From contig DATMBF010000020.1 of assembly GCA_035559595.1 (NCBI GenBank), positions 62,001 to 126,000 of the forward strand: a stretch of 64,000 nt of DNA, in the 5' to 3' direction. Positions within the stretch are counted from its first letter, which is position 1; the number at the start of each line of letters is the position of its first letter. Shown here in pieces: positions 25,111 through 34,552 of the stretch. The position numbers and the translations under genes were made by a program. The notes under the pieces are model-generated. The model did not search any database and was not told the DNA's origin. It worked only from the letters and a program-made list of their open reading frames with translations. The DNA comes from DATMBF01 sp035559595. Lineage in GTDB: Bacteria > Bacteroidota > Ignavibacteria > UBA10030.

Positions 25111-27885
25111 CTACCTACGCGGCTGAGACTGTGTACCTGACGCTCGTTGCGTTCCTCGCAGTGCAGCGGAAGTATCTCCTCCCTGACCCATCAGTTTTCT
25201 TGCCTGAAACTCTTTGCGGCGCTCTCCAACAAACTCACTTAATCCCGGCACATGACCATACATCGATTGAATGACATCGAGCAATTCGAGTGCCTCGTCG
25301 TACATTTCGAGATTCTGATAGGCTGTCAACAACATGAAATAGGAGTTGTATTGCACATTTGTTTCCGAGAGCGGCTCCATGATTCTCGCATCAACCACTG
25401 GTTTAAGCTCCTCAGTAACTTCTGTCAGGTAGATCTTTCCTTTCTCTTTCGCCTCCGCTGCGCGATAATAATTGCCAACATCAAATTTGAGACGGGTCTC
25501 CATGGGGATCACTCGCCTTGGAATAACTTCTTCCATTCTGTCCAAAGCCCGAACCATCATGGAAGGTTGGTTCTTCATGTTTGCATAGTAGGCGCCGAGA
25601 ATCAAGAAGGCATGGCGGTAATTGCTCATGAGCCGGCGGACATCCTCATCAAAATAGACCGTCGAGTCACCCAGCCCACGCCAGAGAAAGCCAAGCTGCG
25701 GATCACGCGAAGGCGTTTCAGTGTCGGTAAAAAGGTTCTTCGTCATTCGTTCTTCATCGATATTCGCCCACAGCATTTGCTCCTTGCGAGGGGTAAGCCG
25801 AAGGGCCAGCCCCTCCATCCTGAGGTAATCTCGCAACCCGATCTTCCCATCGTCAGAAACTGTCATGGCAAAATAGATCGGCCTCTGCCAGTTGGAGGTT
25901 CGGACAATATCATACACGAGAATGTCCTGCACACGAAGCGCTTTGATATTCCCCGCTTCAAACGTGTGAGCCATGAAGAAGGCAATCTTTTTCTGACTGG
26001 TATCCTTGAGGGTCCGTGCTGTTCCCTCAGCACTGTAGCGCTGCCACACATCATCTGGTACCGGAAGCTCGAGCGTTCGAGGCTCCCAGGGGATTGGACC
26101 GAGCCGTTCGATATCAAGGTCGGAGATACTGATCGGCACTTTTTTTGCGCCATGGGGCTCCCCATGCTTAAGCTGCTTGATGTACCAGTTGGTGTTCAAC
26201 AGACTGAGATTCACAATGCGTACATCTCGCCGCACCCCCTCGACATCCTGGAGATACCAGAGCGGAAACGTATCGTTATCCCCGTTCGTGAAAAGAATTG
26301 CATCTTGATCGCAACTTTGCAGAAGGTTGTACGAGTAATCCCACGCCACGTAGTTCCCCGAACGGTCAGCCTCATGGTAATTCGTGCGAAGCATGTTTCC
26401 GGGAACGAACACAAAGGCCAGCGCAAGGAGGCCAACAATTGCCGCACGTGTCCCCCCTTCGCCTTTCAGCGAGAGTTTCGCTCGAAAAGCATCAATAACG
26501 CTGAGAACGCCCATCGCGATCCACAGAGAAAAGATGAAAAACGAGCCCACATAGAAATAGTCACGTTCTCGTGGCTGCGGCTCCTGCTGGTTTTGGTACA
26601 GAGCAAGAATAACTCCCATAATGATAAACGAGACGATGGCCACCACCGCCATTTTCGGACTCCGTCTCCAGTGGTAATACGCGCCCACAATCCCCAAGAT
26701 GAAGGGAATCGCATAGAGCTGCTTCGGATTCACACCTGCGTCTTTGAAGTCTCCCTCCGTTCCCACGTAGTTCCACAGCCAGTAGCGGATGTACATGTGA
26801 TTAATCTGATACCTCAGCATGAAGTCCATGTCGCTCGTGTACTTCGCATGCGCCGCCCGTTGCTCAGGTTCAGCACCGTAACGCCGCTGCAGAACCGGCG
26901 CCTGGCCATACTGCTCACGGTTCAGGTACGATACAAGCCGCGCGAGATTGCTGGGGTCGTTTTCATTCATCGGGGGATTGGCATTCGCACGGATGTACAC
27001 GACAGCATACGTCGAGTAGCCCACCACGATCAAGAGAAACGAAAGGAGCGCAACATTCAAGGTACGATTGTGTTCCCGGATCGATCTGTACACACCATAG
27101 ATCGCCCCAAGCAGGGCAGCAATCGGAATGAATGCGACAATTTGCGAGCGCGTACCGCCGAACTCGCCGTCAAGGAGTGATGGGAGTTCTTTGACGATAC
27201 CGGGATAAATAACAAAGAAGATGAGAACCGCAACAACGCCGAACTTGATAAGCGATTCGAATGTTACCTCATAGCGCCGGAAATAGACAAGCAACATTAC
27301 CGAAAAGAGCGTAAGAAGCGCAAGGAGATGAACGCCCACGGAGAGACCGACGAGGTAGGCTATCAGCAACAAATAAACATCGCTTCGCTCCCAATCAGCC
27401 CGTTCGTACCACCGCAACGCGAGCCAGAGAATAACACTGACGAACAACATACTCACGCCGTAGACCTCAGCTTCTACGGCATTGAACCAGAAGGTCTTGC
27501 TGAAAGCAAGCGAAAGCGCACCGATAATCGACGAGCCATAGAGCAAGAGTTTGTCGTTGGTGGTCTCCGGCTTCCCTCGAAACATCATGATGAATCGCAC
27601 CGTCACCAAATAGAGAAACATGATGGTCAGTGCACTTGAGAGGGCGGAAATGAAATGCGCGCGGACCGCAATGTCGGACGCAAACGGAATCATCGTGAAG
27701 ATCCGCCCGATCAGGAGAAACAGCGGCGCCCCCGGTGGATGCGGAACCTGCAACAGATAGGCGGCCGCTATGAACTCGCCAACATCCCAAAAAACGACAG
27801 TGGGTGGAAGCGTGGCGACATAGGTAACAAGTGAGATAACAAAGAGGGAAATGCCAATGATGCGATTGATTTTGCGATGCTCCAT
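25111..27885 (-). CDS. DUF2723 multi-spanning membrane protein (protein O-mannosyltransferase-like)
   Basis: This 924-residue protein belongs to DUF2723, a family frequent in Bacteroidota and Chlorobi and related to GT-C type protein mannosyltransferases. The N-terminal half has many hydrophobic helices (to about residue 500). After the first helix comes FWDVGEFIAAAYLLQVPHPPGAPLFLLIGR, whose Asp-Glu and HPPGxPL motif are the family hallmark and resemble GT-C catalytic loops. The C-terminal half is soluble and ends in TPR-like helices (about 770-890, YQNLEMYDEALELL) and a low-complexity tail. A role in glycosylating exported proteins is an inference. A strong terminator follows. Confidence 0.88.
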   Translation of the reverse strand: MEHRKINRIIGISLFVISLVTYVATLPPTVVFWDVGEFIAAAYLLQVPHPPGAPLFLLIGRIFTMIPFASDIAVRAHFISALSSALTIMFLYLVTVRFIMMFRGKPETTNDKLLLYGSSIIGALSLAFSKTFWFNAVEAEVYGVSMLFVSVILWLALRWYERADWERSDVYLLLIAYLVGLSVGVHLLALLTLFSVMLLVYFRRYEVTFESLIKFGVVAVLIFFVIYPGIVKELPSLLDGEFGGTRSQIVAFIPIAALLGAIYGVYRSIREHNRTLNVALLSFLLIVVGYSTYAVVYIRANANPPMNENDPSNLARLVSYLNREQYGQAPVLQRRYGAEPEQRAAHAKYTSDMDFMLRYQINHMYIRYWLWNYVGTEGDFKDAGVNPKQLYAIPFILGIVGAYYHWRRSPKMAVVAIVSFIIMGVILALYQNQQEPQPRERDYFYVGSFFIFSLWIAMGVLSVIDAFRAKLSLKGEGGTRAAIVGLLALAFVFVPGNMLRTNYHEADRSGNYVAWDYSYNLLQSCDQDAILFTNGDNDTFPLWYLQDVEGVRRDVRIVNLSLLNTNWYIKQLKHGEPHGAKKVPISISDLDIERLGPIPWEPRTLELPVPDDVWQRYSAEGTARTLKDTSQKKIAFFMAHTFEAGNIKALRVQDILVYDIVRTSNWQRPIYFAMTVSDDGKIGLRDYLRMEGLALRLTPRKEQMLWANIDEERMTKNLFTDTETPSRDPQLGFLWRGLGDSTVYFDEDVRRLMSNYRHAFLILGAYYANMKNQPSMMVRALDRMEEVIPRRVIPMETRLKFDVGNYYRAAEAKEKGKIYLTEVTEELKPVVDARIMEPLSETNVQYNSYFMLLTAYQNLEMYDEALELLDVIQSMYGHVPGLSEFVGERRKEFQARKLMGQGGDTSAALRGTQRASGTQSQPRR

Positions 27886-27897
27886 GAATTCCTCTGA

Positions 27898-29121
27898 TTA
27901 AGCGCTAGAACAAGAGTGCGCAATGTAGGGTGAAAACGCGTGAACTTCAAGCCTAGTTTCAGGATGGGGATGAAACCGAATGAGTGAGCTTGCGATTTCA
28001 TCGCACAGCATATACCCTTTCTTCGTTGAACGAATTCTCCCCTCCTCCACAACCACCAACCCGTCATCGATAAATTGGTTAATCTGCTTTCGCGCAACCG
28101 AGAGAAGAGCTATCCCGTGACGCTTTTCAAATCTTTGTAGATCGATCCCGGAACTCCGAAGTCCGAGAAAAATCTCCTCCTCAATGAGTTGGTCAGAAAG
28201 GAGCACTTCGCTTCCTGACTCTGCAAGCGAACCTCCCTCCAGTGATTCGAGATAACGTTGGAGACTCGGTACATTCCAGAAGCGTCGATCATTCCAAAAA
28301 GAATGCGCTGAAGGACCAAAACCAAGGTAGTTCTGGTGCGTCCAGTAGGCCAAATTGTGCCTGCACTCGTGCCCGGGTCGTGCGAAATTCGAGATCTCGT
28401 ATTGCCGGTAACCCTGTGTCGTGAGGAAATCGATCGTTCGTTCGTACATCTCGGCATCAACATCCTCTGATGGCAACTGAACCTGCTGTGATTCAACCAT
28501 TCGCTGCAACGGAGTGTGTGGCTCAACAATAAGGCTGTAACAAGAAAGATGGTTGGGTGAGAGTTCAACGGCCTGACGCAAGTTTGATTCCCACCGTTCA
28601 AGGGTCTGCGAGGGCAAGGCAAAGATCAAATCGAAACTCACACTGTCGAAACCAACCCGCAAGGCCTCTCGCACGCAGTCTTTCGCCTCCCTGGCGGTGT
28701 GTATGCGACTCAGGAATTTCAGGTCATCATCGAAAAACGATTGAATCCCCATGCTGAGCCTGGTAATTCCGGCACGGCGAAAATCGGCCAACCTGCCACG
28801 CTCGAGAGTGCCCGGATTTGCCTCCATTGTGATTTCCGGATGGTCAGCAATGATGAATCGTTTATGGAGAAGATTCAGAATCGCCTCTATGTGAGACGCA
28901 GAGAGCAGGGAGGGAGTTCCACCGCCGAAAAAGATCGTGTCGTAAGTGCTAGCAAATCGCGGGTCGGCAGCACGCAACTCGATTTCTCGCTTTAAGGCCG
29001 CAACAAATCGATCATAACGCCCTGCGTCCTGGGAATCGCTCCCATTCGTCGCAAGTGAGTAGAAATCACAATACACGCATTTGTGCTCGCAGAACGGTAT
29101 GTGAAGGTAAAGACTCGCCAT
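27898..29121 (-). CDS. hemW: HemW-like radical SAM protein (coproporphyrinogen III oxidase-related)
   Basis: A 407-residue radical S-adenosylmethionine protein. The iron-sulfur ligands are Cys11, Cys15 and Cys18 in PFCEHKCVYCDFYS. Further motifs are TIFFGGGTPSLLSASHIEAIL, ITMEANPGTLE and RLSMGIQSFFDDDLKFLSRIHTA. A C-terminal winged-helix HemN-C domain ends the protein. Members without the extra N-terminal Cys of HemN are HemW heme chaperones rather than true oxidases; I follow that view. It overlaps lepB by 1 nt and precedes the DUF2723 gene by 12 nt. Confidence 0.92.
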   Translation of the reverse strand: MASLYLHIPFCEHKCVYCDFYSLATNGSDSQDAGRYDRFVAALKREIELRAADPRFASTYDTIFFGGGTPSLLSASHIEAILNLLHKRFIIADHPEITMEANPGTLERGRLADFRRAGITRLSMGIQSFFDDDLKFLSRIHTAREAKDCVREALRVGFDSVSFDLIFALPSQTLERWESNLRQAVELSPNHLSCYSLIVEPHTPLQRMVESQQVQLPSEDVDAEMYERTIDFLTTQGYRQYEISNFARPGHECRHNLAYWTHQNYLGFGPSAHSFWNDRRFWNVPSLQRYLESLEGGSLAESGSEVLLSDQLIEEEIFLGLRSSGIDLQRFEKRHGIALLSVARKQINQFIDDGLVVVEEGRIRSTKKGYMLCDEIASSLIRFHPHPETRLEVHAFSPYIAHSCSSA

Positions 29122-29987
29122 TATCGGATGATCGTTCCTATTCGTTCCCAGCGGACACTCTTGAGCCTCTCTCCGATACTGCTTGCCTCAACTTCGGGAT
29201 CCCATGACCAATAAACGAACAGCGCCTCACCGATGATGTTCGATTCGGGCACGAAACCCCATGCGCGACTATCCAGACTATTATGCCTGTTGTCCCCCAG
29301 CATGAAATAGTAATTCTTTCGAACGGTGTAGGAGGTTGCCGGCTCTCCATCGATCAAGACTCTTCCTCGAGCATCAACCTCAAGTTCTCGCCCTTCATGA
29401 TGCAGGAGCCGTCGATAGCGACGCGCGTTTCGAGGATTGAGGAAAATTGTCATTCCTTCCTTCGGAACGACCACCGGACCAAAGTGTTCTTTCAAGTCTA
29501 ACCCATTCCCCGTTGCCTCGTGAAACGAATCTTGCGGCAGGAGCAACCGCGACCCATTCACAAAAAGCTCACCATCGAGAATCTCAACGGTATCTCCCGG
29601 CAGACCCACACACCGCTTGACATAGTTGGAAACCTCCGAACTCGATTGCGACCCACGTATCCGAGGAAACTCAAAGACAACGACATCGCCTCTCTGAATG
29701 TTCTTGAATGACGGAATCGTGAGAGAAGGAACCGCGATATTCGTAAGCGGCACATAGCGTGGAGTCCGCAATCCGTACGCAAATTTGTTCACCATCAAAA
29801 AATCACCGACCAACAGCGTTTTCTCCATCGATGCCGAGGGGATGCGGAACGCTTCGATGAAAAAGGTCTTCAGGAACAATGCCACGACAAGTGTGATGAG
29901 AACTGTCCGAGCATAGTCGCGCACGCTCTTGCCTATGGATGGCTTGCTCTCCGGAATCGCTTGATATGATTGATGGTCTTGATTCAT
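29121..29987 (-). CDS. lepB: signal peptidase I (first of a tandem pair)
   Basis: Signal peptidase I cuts Sec and Tat signal peptides on the outer face of the inner membrane. The 288 residues have one membrane helix (about 25-45), the nucleophile Ser53 in IPSASMEKTL and the general base Lys124 in NYVKRCVGLPGD. GDNRHNSLDSRAWGFVP forms box E. Both catalytic residues are intact. It lies 1 nt from a second signal peptidase gene on the same strand, which is about equally long but diverged. Differences in the P1/P3 pocket region may give different substrates. Confidence 0.94.
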   Translation of the reverse strand: MNQDHQSYQAIPESKPSIGKSVRDYARTVLITLVVALFLKTFFIEAFRIPSASMEKTLLVGDFLMVNKFAYGLRTPRYVPLTNIAVPSLTIPSFKNIQRGDVVVFEFPRIRGSQSSSEVSNYVKRCVGLPGDTVEILDGELFVNGSRLLLPQDSFHEATGNGLDLKEHFGPVVVPKEGMTIFLNPRNARRYRRLLHHEGRELEVDARGRVLIDGEPATSYTVRKNYYFMLGDNRHNSLDSRAWGFVPESNIIGEALFVYWSWDPEVEASSIGERLKSVRWERIGTIIR

Positions 29988-29988
29988 C

Positions 29989-30879
29989 TCAAGAAATCAA
30001 CGTTCCGATTCGACCCCACCGGATCGAGCCAAGCTTGGCAAAGATATTATACAGGGGGATGTTGGTATCCCATGACCAGTACACGATAAGCGGTGCGCCG
30101 ACGAGATTTTCCTTTGGGATAAAGCCCCAGTAGCGACTGTCGAGACTGTTGTCCCGGTGGTCGCCCATTCCGAACAGATAGTCCTGCTTGACGACATACT
30201 CCGTCGCCGCAACTCCATCGATCTCGATTCGCCCGTCAACCATTCGGATCGAATGCCCCTCGCGACGAATGAAGATTTCCCACCACGAATAGTTCTCCTG
30301 AGTCAAAGAAATCACCATGCCCTTATATGGCACAACGAGTGGACCGTAGAAATCTTCATTCCAGGGCGCCCCTTTCGGAAAGATTCGTTCATCGGGCTGA
30401 GTCGTTGAGATCGATCGACGGTAGCTAAACTTGAGATTCCGTGGCAACGGCATTTGCTGACCGTTGACATAGAGGACGCGGTTGATAATCTGAATCGTAT
30501 CGCCGGGAAGACCAACGCACCGCTTCAGATAGAACTGGAACTCCTCCGGTTCGACCTCATCCCGATACCCAGGAAACACGAAGACAATCACATCTCCCCT
30601 CTCCACATCCTTGAATCCCGGAACGCGAAACCAGGGGAGTCGCACATTCGTGAAGGGGATGTTCCGAGGGGATGTACCGCCGTAAATGAACTTGTTCACG
30701 AACAAAAGATCGCCCGTCATCACCTCGTTTTCCATCGAACCTGTCGGAACGAGAAACGAAGCGATGACGAAATTATTCAAGACGAGAAAGGCCCCGAGGA
30801 CGATGCCCAATTCCTTGAAGAAGGCTTTCACTTTTACCTTCCAGGGACTCATCTCTTTTTGTCGTTCTTCTTTGGCCAC
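29989..30879 (-). CDS. lepB: signal peptidase I (second of a tandem pair)
   Basis: A 296-residue signal peptidase I. One membrane helix spans about 24-44 after a basic N-terminus. The catalytic pair is Ser48 in VPTGSMENEV and Lys119 in FYLKRCVGLPGD; box E is GMGDHRDNSLDSRYWGFIP. An insertion around residues 150-185 contains YGPLVVPYKGMVISL, shared with its neighbour. It is immediately downstream of lepA, the common lepA-lepB order, and upstream of the other signal peptidase gene. Both look functional, so one may have a special substrate set. Confidence 0.94.
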   Translation of the reverse strand: MAKEERQKEMSPWKVKVKAFFKELGIVLGAFLVLNNFVIASFLVPTGSMENEVMTGDLLFVNKFIYGGTSPRNIPFTNVRLPWFRVPGFKDVERGDVIVFVFPGYRDEVEPEEFQFYLKRCVGLPGDTIQIINRVLYVNGQQMPLPRNLKFSYRRSISTTQPDERIFPKGAPWNEDFYGPLVVPYKGMVISLTQENYSWWEIFIRREGHSIRMVDGRIEIDGVAATEYVVKQDYLFGMGDHRDNSLDSRYWGFIPKENLVGAPLIVYWSWDTNIPLYNIFAKLGSIRWGRIGTLIS

Positions 30880-30894
30880 TTGGCCTCCGTTCAG

Positions 30895-32694
30895 TTAGTT
30901 TTCCATGGATAAGACGGCAAGAAACGCTTCCTGCGGGATCTCGACGCGACCGACCTGCTTCATGCGCTTCTTTCCTTCCTTTTGCTTCTCCAAAAGCTTT
31001 CGCTTTCGGGTGATGTCTCCGCCGTAGCACTTCGCGAGAACGTTCTTTCTCATGGCACTCAATGTCTCTCGCGCAATGACTTTGCTTCCGATCGCGGCCT
31101 GTATTGCAACCTCGAACATCTGGCGCGGGATCAGCTCTTTCAACTTATTGCACAATTTCTTTCCCCAGTCGTACGCTTTGGATCGATGCACGATTGTTGA
31201 AAGCGCATCGACCGGCTCACCGTTCAAGAGGATGTCGAGCTTGACGAGGTCTGACTCACGGTAATCAAGAAAATCATAATCCAATGAGGCATATCCACGA
31301 GAGACAGATTTCAGTTTATCGTAAAAATCGAAAATGATTTCGGCTAATGGTAATTCGAAATGGATGTCCGCCCGATCTGGACTCAAATACGTCGTGTTCT
31401 TGTGAATTCCCCTCCGCTCCATGCAGAGCTTCATGATGCCGCCGATGTATTCCGTGGGCGTGATGATCTGTGCCTTGACATACGGCTCTTCAATGAGCTC
31501 GATTTGCCCAACCGGTGGCATGAACGCCGGATTATCAACCACGACCACCTGACCGTCCGTCTTTCGCACCTTATATTCAACGTTGGGGACCGTATTAATG
31601 AGGTTCTGATTATACTCACGCTCCAACCGCTCGCGAATGATCTCCATGTGAAGCAAACCAAGAAATCCACACCGGAATCCGAACCCCAACGCCACCGATG
31701 TTTCAGGCTCGAACACGAGAGCTGCATCGTTCAGCTTGAGCTTCTCCAGAGCGTCTCGAAGTTCACCGAAGTCATCCGAATTTGCGGGATAGACACCGCT
31801 GAACACCATCGGCTTCACTTCCTTGTAGCCCGGAAGCGGTTCAGCGGAAGGCCGATCGACAAGGGTAATCGTGTCGCCAACTTTCGTGTCGTGAACATCC
31901 TTCACGTTGGCAATGATGTAGCCGACATCACCCGCGGAAAGGAAACCAATCCTCTTGCGCTGCATTTCCAGAATCCCGATATCTTCTGCCTGAAATTCTT
32001 TGCCGTTCGAAAAGAAACGAATTCTATCCTTCTCCCGAACCATTCCGTCAAAAATCCGCACATATGCAATCGCTCCCCGATACTCATCGAACACCGAATC
32101 GAAGATCAGGGCCCGCAGTGGAGCGTCGGGATCGCCTTTTGGTGGCGGAACACGTTCAACGACGGCTTCTAACACTTCTGCCGTTCCAATGCCGGACTTT
32201 GCACTGCCTAACAGAATATCTTCCTCTTTACACCCTAAAAGGTCCATCACCTGATGCTTGACAGTGTCGAGCATCGTTTTTGCGCTCGGCAGGTCGATCT
32301 TATTAATGAATGGGACGATCTCGAGGCCCGCGTCAATGGCAAGATAGAGGTTAGAGATGGTTTGAGCTTCAACCCCCTGTGTTGCATCAACAACAAGAAT
32401 GGCTCCTTCGCATGCAGCCAGTGAGCGAGAGACTTCGTAGGTGAAGTCGACATGACCGGGGGTGTCAATGAGGTTCAGGACATAGTCTTGACCGTTCTTC
32501 GATTGATATTTGAGTTGGATGGCGTGAAGTTTGATGGTGATGCCACGCTCCTGCTCGAGCTCCATATCATCAAGCACTTGCTTCGTCATCTCTCGTGCCG
32601 GAATGGCTCCGGTCATCTCGAGAAGACGGTCGGCAAGCGTGGATTTCCCGTGGTCGATGTGAGCAATAATGCAGAAATTTCGGATGTGCTTCAT
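30895..32694 (-). CDS. lepA: elongation factor 4 (LepA GTPase)
   Basis: LepA is a ribosome-binding GTPase that can back-translocate or remodel ribosomes, with a role in initiation. The 599 residues show G1 AHIDHGKSTLADRLLE, the switch GITIKLHAI, G3 DTPGHVDF, G4 NKIDLP, and the LepA-specific C-terminal domain (KAYDWGKKLCNKLKELIPRQMFEVAIQAAIGSKVIARETL, seen as conserved blocks). Length equals the family norm. It is upstream of the two signal peptidase genes with a 15-nt gap, so these may share a transcript. Confidence 0.97.
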   Translation of the reverse strand: MKHIRNFCIIAHIDHGKSTLADRLLEMTGAIPAREMTKQVLDDMELEQERGITIKLHAIQLKYQSKNGQDYVLNLIDTPGHVDFTYEVSRSLAACEGAILVVDATQGVEAQTISNLYLAIDAGLEIVPFINKIDLPSAKTMLDTVKHQVMDLLGCKEEDILLGSAKSGIGTAEVLEAVVERVPPPKGDPDAPLRALIFDSVFDEYRGAIAYVRIFDGMVREKDRIRFFSNGKEFQAEDIGILEMQRKRIGFLSAGDVGYIIANVKDVHDTKVGDTITLVDRPSAEPLPGYKEVKPMVFSGVYPANSDDFGELRDALEKLKLNDAALVFEPETSVALGFGFRCGFLGLLHMEIIRERLEREYNQNLINTVPNVEYKVRKTDGQVVVVDNPAFMPPVGQIELIEEPYVKAQIITPTEYIGGIMKLCMERRGIHKNTTYLSPDRADIHFELPLAEIIFDFYDKLKSVSRGYASLDYDFLDYRESDLVKLDILLNGEPVDALSTIVHRSKAYDWGKKLCNKLKELIPRQMFEVAIQAAIGSKVIARETLSAMRKNVLAKCYGGDITRKRKLLEKQKEGKKRMKQVGRVEIPQEAFLAVLSMEN

Positions 32695-32785
32695 ACGCTT
32701 CTTCCCACACCCTGCACAGCGGATTGCAGGTTTGGGGCAACATTCATTCCCGGCACTGGTTAGACGTCGGCAAGCTCATCTCCGT

Positions 32786-32836
32786 TTCTTAAAACAAGAA
32801 AGAGTAAAGAGTGGAATCCAGAATCACCCTTTACTC
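32786..32836 (-). terminator. intrinsic terminator after the sodium:solute symporter gene
   Basis: The minus strand has perfect 8-bp arms GAGTAAAG/CTTTACTC (32829-32836 and 32802-32809), extended inside by a second short pairing, and then TTTCTTGTTTT. It sits 52 nt past the symporter stop and about 95 nt before lepA, so lepA likely has its own promoter. Confidence 0.62.
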
Positions 32837-32887
32837 CGAGCAAGGACGGCAAAAATATAACGGAAAATGGCCTGAAGAGCAAGGAAT

Positions 32888-34291
32888 CTAACGATCCGAT
32901 GGCGACACTTCAGGAACGGCGCGTTCTGCGAGTGCAAAAAGGCTGTAAGCGGCAAGCGAACAGACAGTGGCAAGAAGAAAGCTGAACTCGAAGGAGGCAA
33001 CATAATGCGCAAACAACCAGAGAACACAACCGACGACGAGTGCGGTTGTGGCGCTGCGTGCACCACCAAACTTCGTGTACATTCCGAACATGAAAACGAC
33101 AAACACCGCCCCGCTGCCGAAGGCAGAAGCCTCTTTCACGAGATCATACACACCCTGGGCATACATTGCCAGCATGTAGGCAAGCAATCCCATAACGAAG
33201 ACTCCAAGCCGTTGAATACGGACTTTAGTGTGTTCCTCCATTTGAGGTTGAAGCGGGATAAGAATGTTATGACAAAAGATCCCCGACGCTGCAAGCAACG
33301 CACTGTCAACGGTAGAGAGAATTGCCGACACGAGCGCCCCGGCAAAGACAATGTATCCGATAGTGGAAAAGTGCTGTTGAGCAACCATCGGGAGGATTTG
33401 TTCGGGCTGGTCCAAACCGGGCAGGATAGAGCTTCCGAGCAACCCCACGCCAAGGGGGATGAGACCAACAAGCAGATACGTTCCTCCCGCCATCAACGAT
33501 GATCGGCGAGCAATCATCGGCGAGCGAGATGCAAGCACACGCGAGACCATCTCTTGTGCAGTCACCGACCCAAGAATCGGAATAGCCCAGGTCTCAGCCG
33601 TTCGCAGAACACTTGTGATAACTCCCTGAGTGCCGGAGGAAGATAGCGCTAATCTTTCTGCTGGCACAGATTGGAGAGCAGCTATGATCCCACCTGAATC
33701 CGCAATCAATGTGACGGCAAGCAGAGCAAGGCCGGCAATCAATATGAATCCCTGTACAATGTCCGTCATGGCATCTGCCAGCATTCCACCCATGATCGTG
33801 TAAGCAATGACTGCCGTTGCGGCAACCGTCACCGCAGTTGAGACTTCAAGAACAGACGATGCCGAGAGGACAAGTCCGAATGCTCGAATTTGTGCAGCGG
33901 CCCAAAGCAATGAGGTGGGAATCATGATCACAGCAATCACGCGTTCGGTCGAAGCCGAGAACCTGATGCGAAAGAAGTCGGCGATTGTGGTAAGCTTCAT
34001 GCGCCAGAGCGGCACGGCAAAGAAGAGACCCATGAGGAACAAGCAAACGGCATAGCCAAACGGGTCTGCCGCAACCCCTGAGATACCCTCTGCATAGGCC
34101 GCTCCCGCCGTTCCGATGCAGGATTCAGCACCAAACCAGGTGGCAAAGATCGAAAAGGTCGCCAGAACATAACCAAGATTGCGTCCGGCGAGGAGATAGT
34201 CATCTTCAGTACGGATACGGCGACTGACAGTGTAGCCGAGGAGAAGTTGGAGGAGGACGTAGAGAAGGATACCAAGAAAGATTGGCGTCAT
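32888..34291 (-). CDS. sodium:solute symporter family protein (SSS)
   Basis: A 467-residue membrane protein with about 13 hydrophobic helices, matching the sodium/solute symporter (SLC5/PutP-like) family. Family wording includes RIRTEDDYLLAGRNLGYVLATFSIFATWFGAES near the N-terminus, WRMKLTTIADFFRIRFS and the segment AGALVSAILSTVDSALLAASGIFCHN around the sodium-site helix. The S-T-x-D-S segment (LSTVDSALLA) contains residues that bind sodium in this family. The substrate cannot be told. It is divergent from the TIGR01777 epimerase gene and followed by a terminator. Confidence 0.9.
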   Translation of the reverse strand: MTPIFLGILLYVLLQLLLGYTVSRRIRTEDDYLLAGRNLGYVLATFSIFATWFGAESCIGTAGAAYAEGISGVAADPFGYAVCLFLMGLFFAVPLWRMKLTTIADFFRIRFSASTERVIAVIMIPTSLLWAAAQIRAFGLVLSASSVLEVSTAVTVAATAVIAYTIMGGMLADAMTDIVQGFILIAGLALLAVTLIADSGGIIAALQSVPAERLALSSSGTQGVITSVLRTAETWAIPILGSVTAQEMVSRVLASRSPMIARRSSLMAGGTYLLVGLIPLGVGLLGSSILPGLDQPEQILPMVAQQHFSTIGYIVFAGALVSAILSTVDSALLAASGIFCHNILIPLQPQMEEHTKVRIQRLGVFVMGLLAYMLAMYAQGVYDLVKEASAFGSGAVFVVFMFGMYTKFGGARSATTALVVGCVLWLFAHYVASFEFSFLLATVCSLAAYSLFALAERAVPEVSPSDR

Positions 34292-34335
34292 CGGTCTGTC
34301 GGCTGCAGCATGGTGTTCTCCGAAAAGTCGGCTTT

Positions 34336-34363
34336 AATATAGCAAGGTGAGAGAGAAATGCAA
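34336..34363 (-). promoter_or_regulatory. candidate promoter of the sodium:solute symporter gene
   Basis: On the minus strand TTGCAT (34358-34363) and TATATT (34336-34341) are 16 nt apart, and the -10 is preceded by TGC, giving an extended -10 (TGnTATATT). The start codon at 34291 would lie about 38 nt downstream of the transcript start. Confidence 0.42.
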
Positions 34364-34438
34364 ATTCCAATGGCTCTGGGCTTGAACAAAAAGTTTGCCA
34401 TGATGCGACTTTCCGACGGTGGGCTCTATCTCTCTGGA

Positions 34439-34483
34439 GATGGACACCACCGCCGGTGTTAAGCGTTAGACGTGGTGTCCATC
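34439..34483. repeat. 12-bp perfect inverted repeat in a divergent intergenic region
   Basis: GATGGACACCAC (34439-34450) and GTGGTGTCCATC (34472-34483) are perfect reverse complements separated by 21 nt. The element lies between the symporter promoter region and the epimerase start at 34553. It could form a large hairpin in the epimerase leader or serve as a double operator. The 21-nt spacer includes its own small hairpin CACCG-C-CGGTG overlapping the left arm, so two alternative structures are possible. No T-run directly follows; a T6 run comes 20 nt later, at about 34503. Confidence 0.7.
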
Positions 34484-34552
34484 CATTTCAGCCGGCATGC
34501 GATTTTTTCCCGAACTCTTCGTACTTTACCATCCCAACGAAAGGAGGATTGT

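Noticed and set aside
25252..27180. A 642-codon open frame on the plus strand across the DUF2723 gene
   Set aside because: It is fully antisense to a protein with clear family motifs (HPPGAPL, membrane helices, TPR); its translation has no recognisable domain and is poor in hydrophobic order. It is a product of codon usage on the other strand.
34465..34471. GTTAGAC in the spacer of the inverted repeat, resembling an integron attC core site (GTTRRRY)
   Set aside because: No matching RYYYAAC inverse core site, attC-type stem or integrase gene is present nearby.
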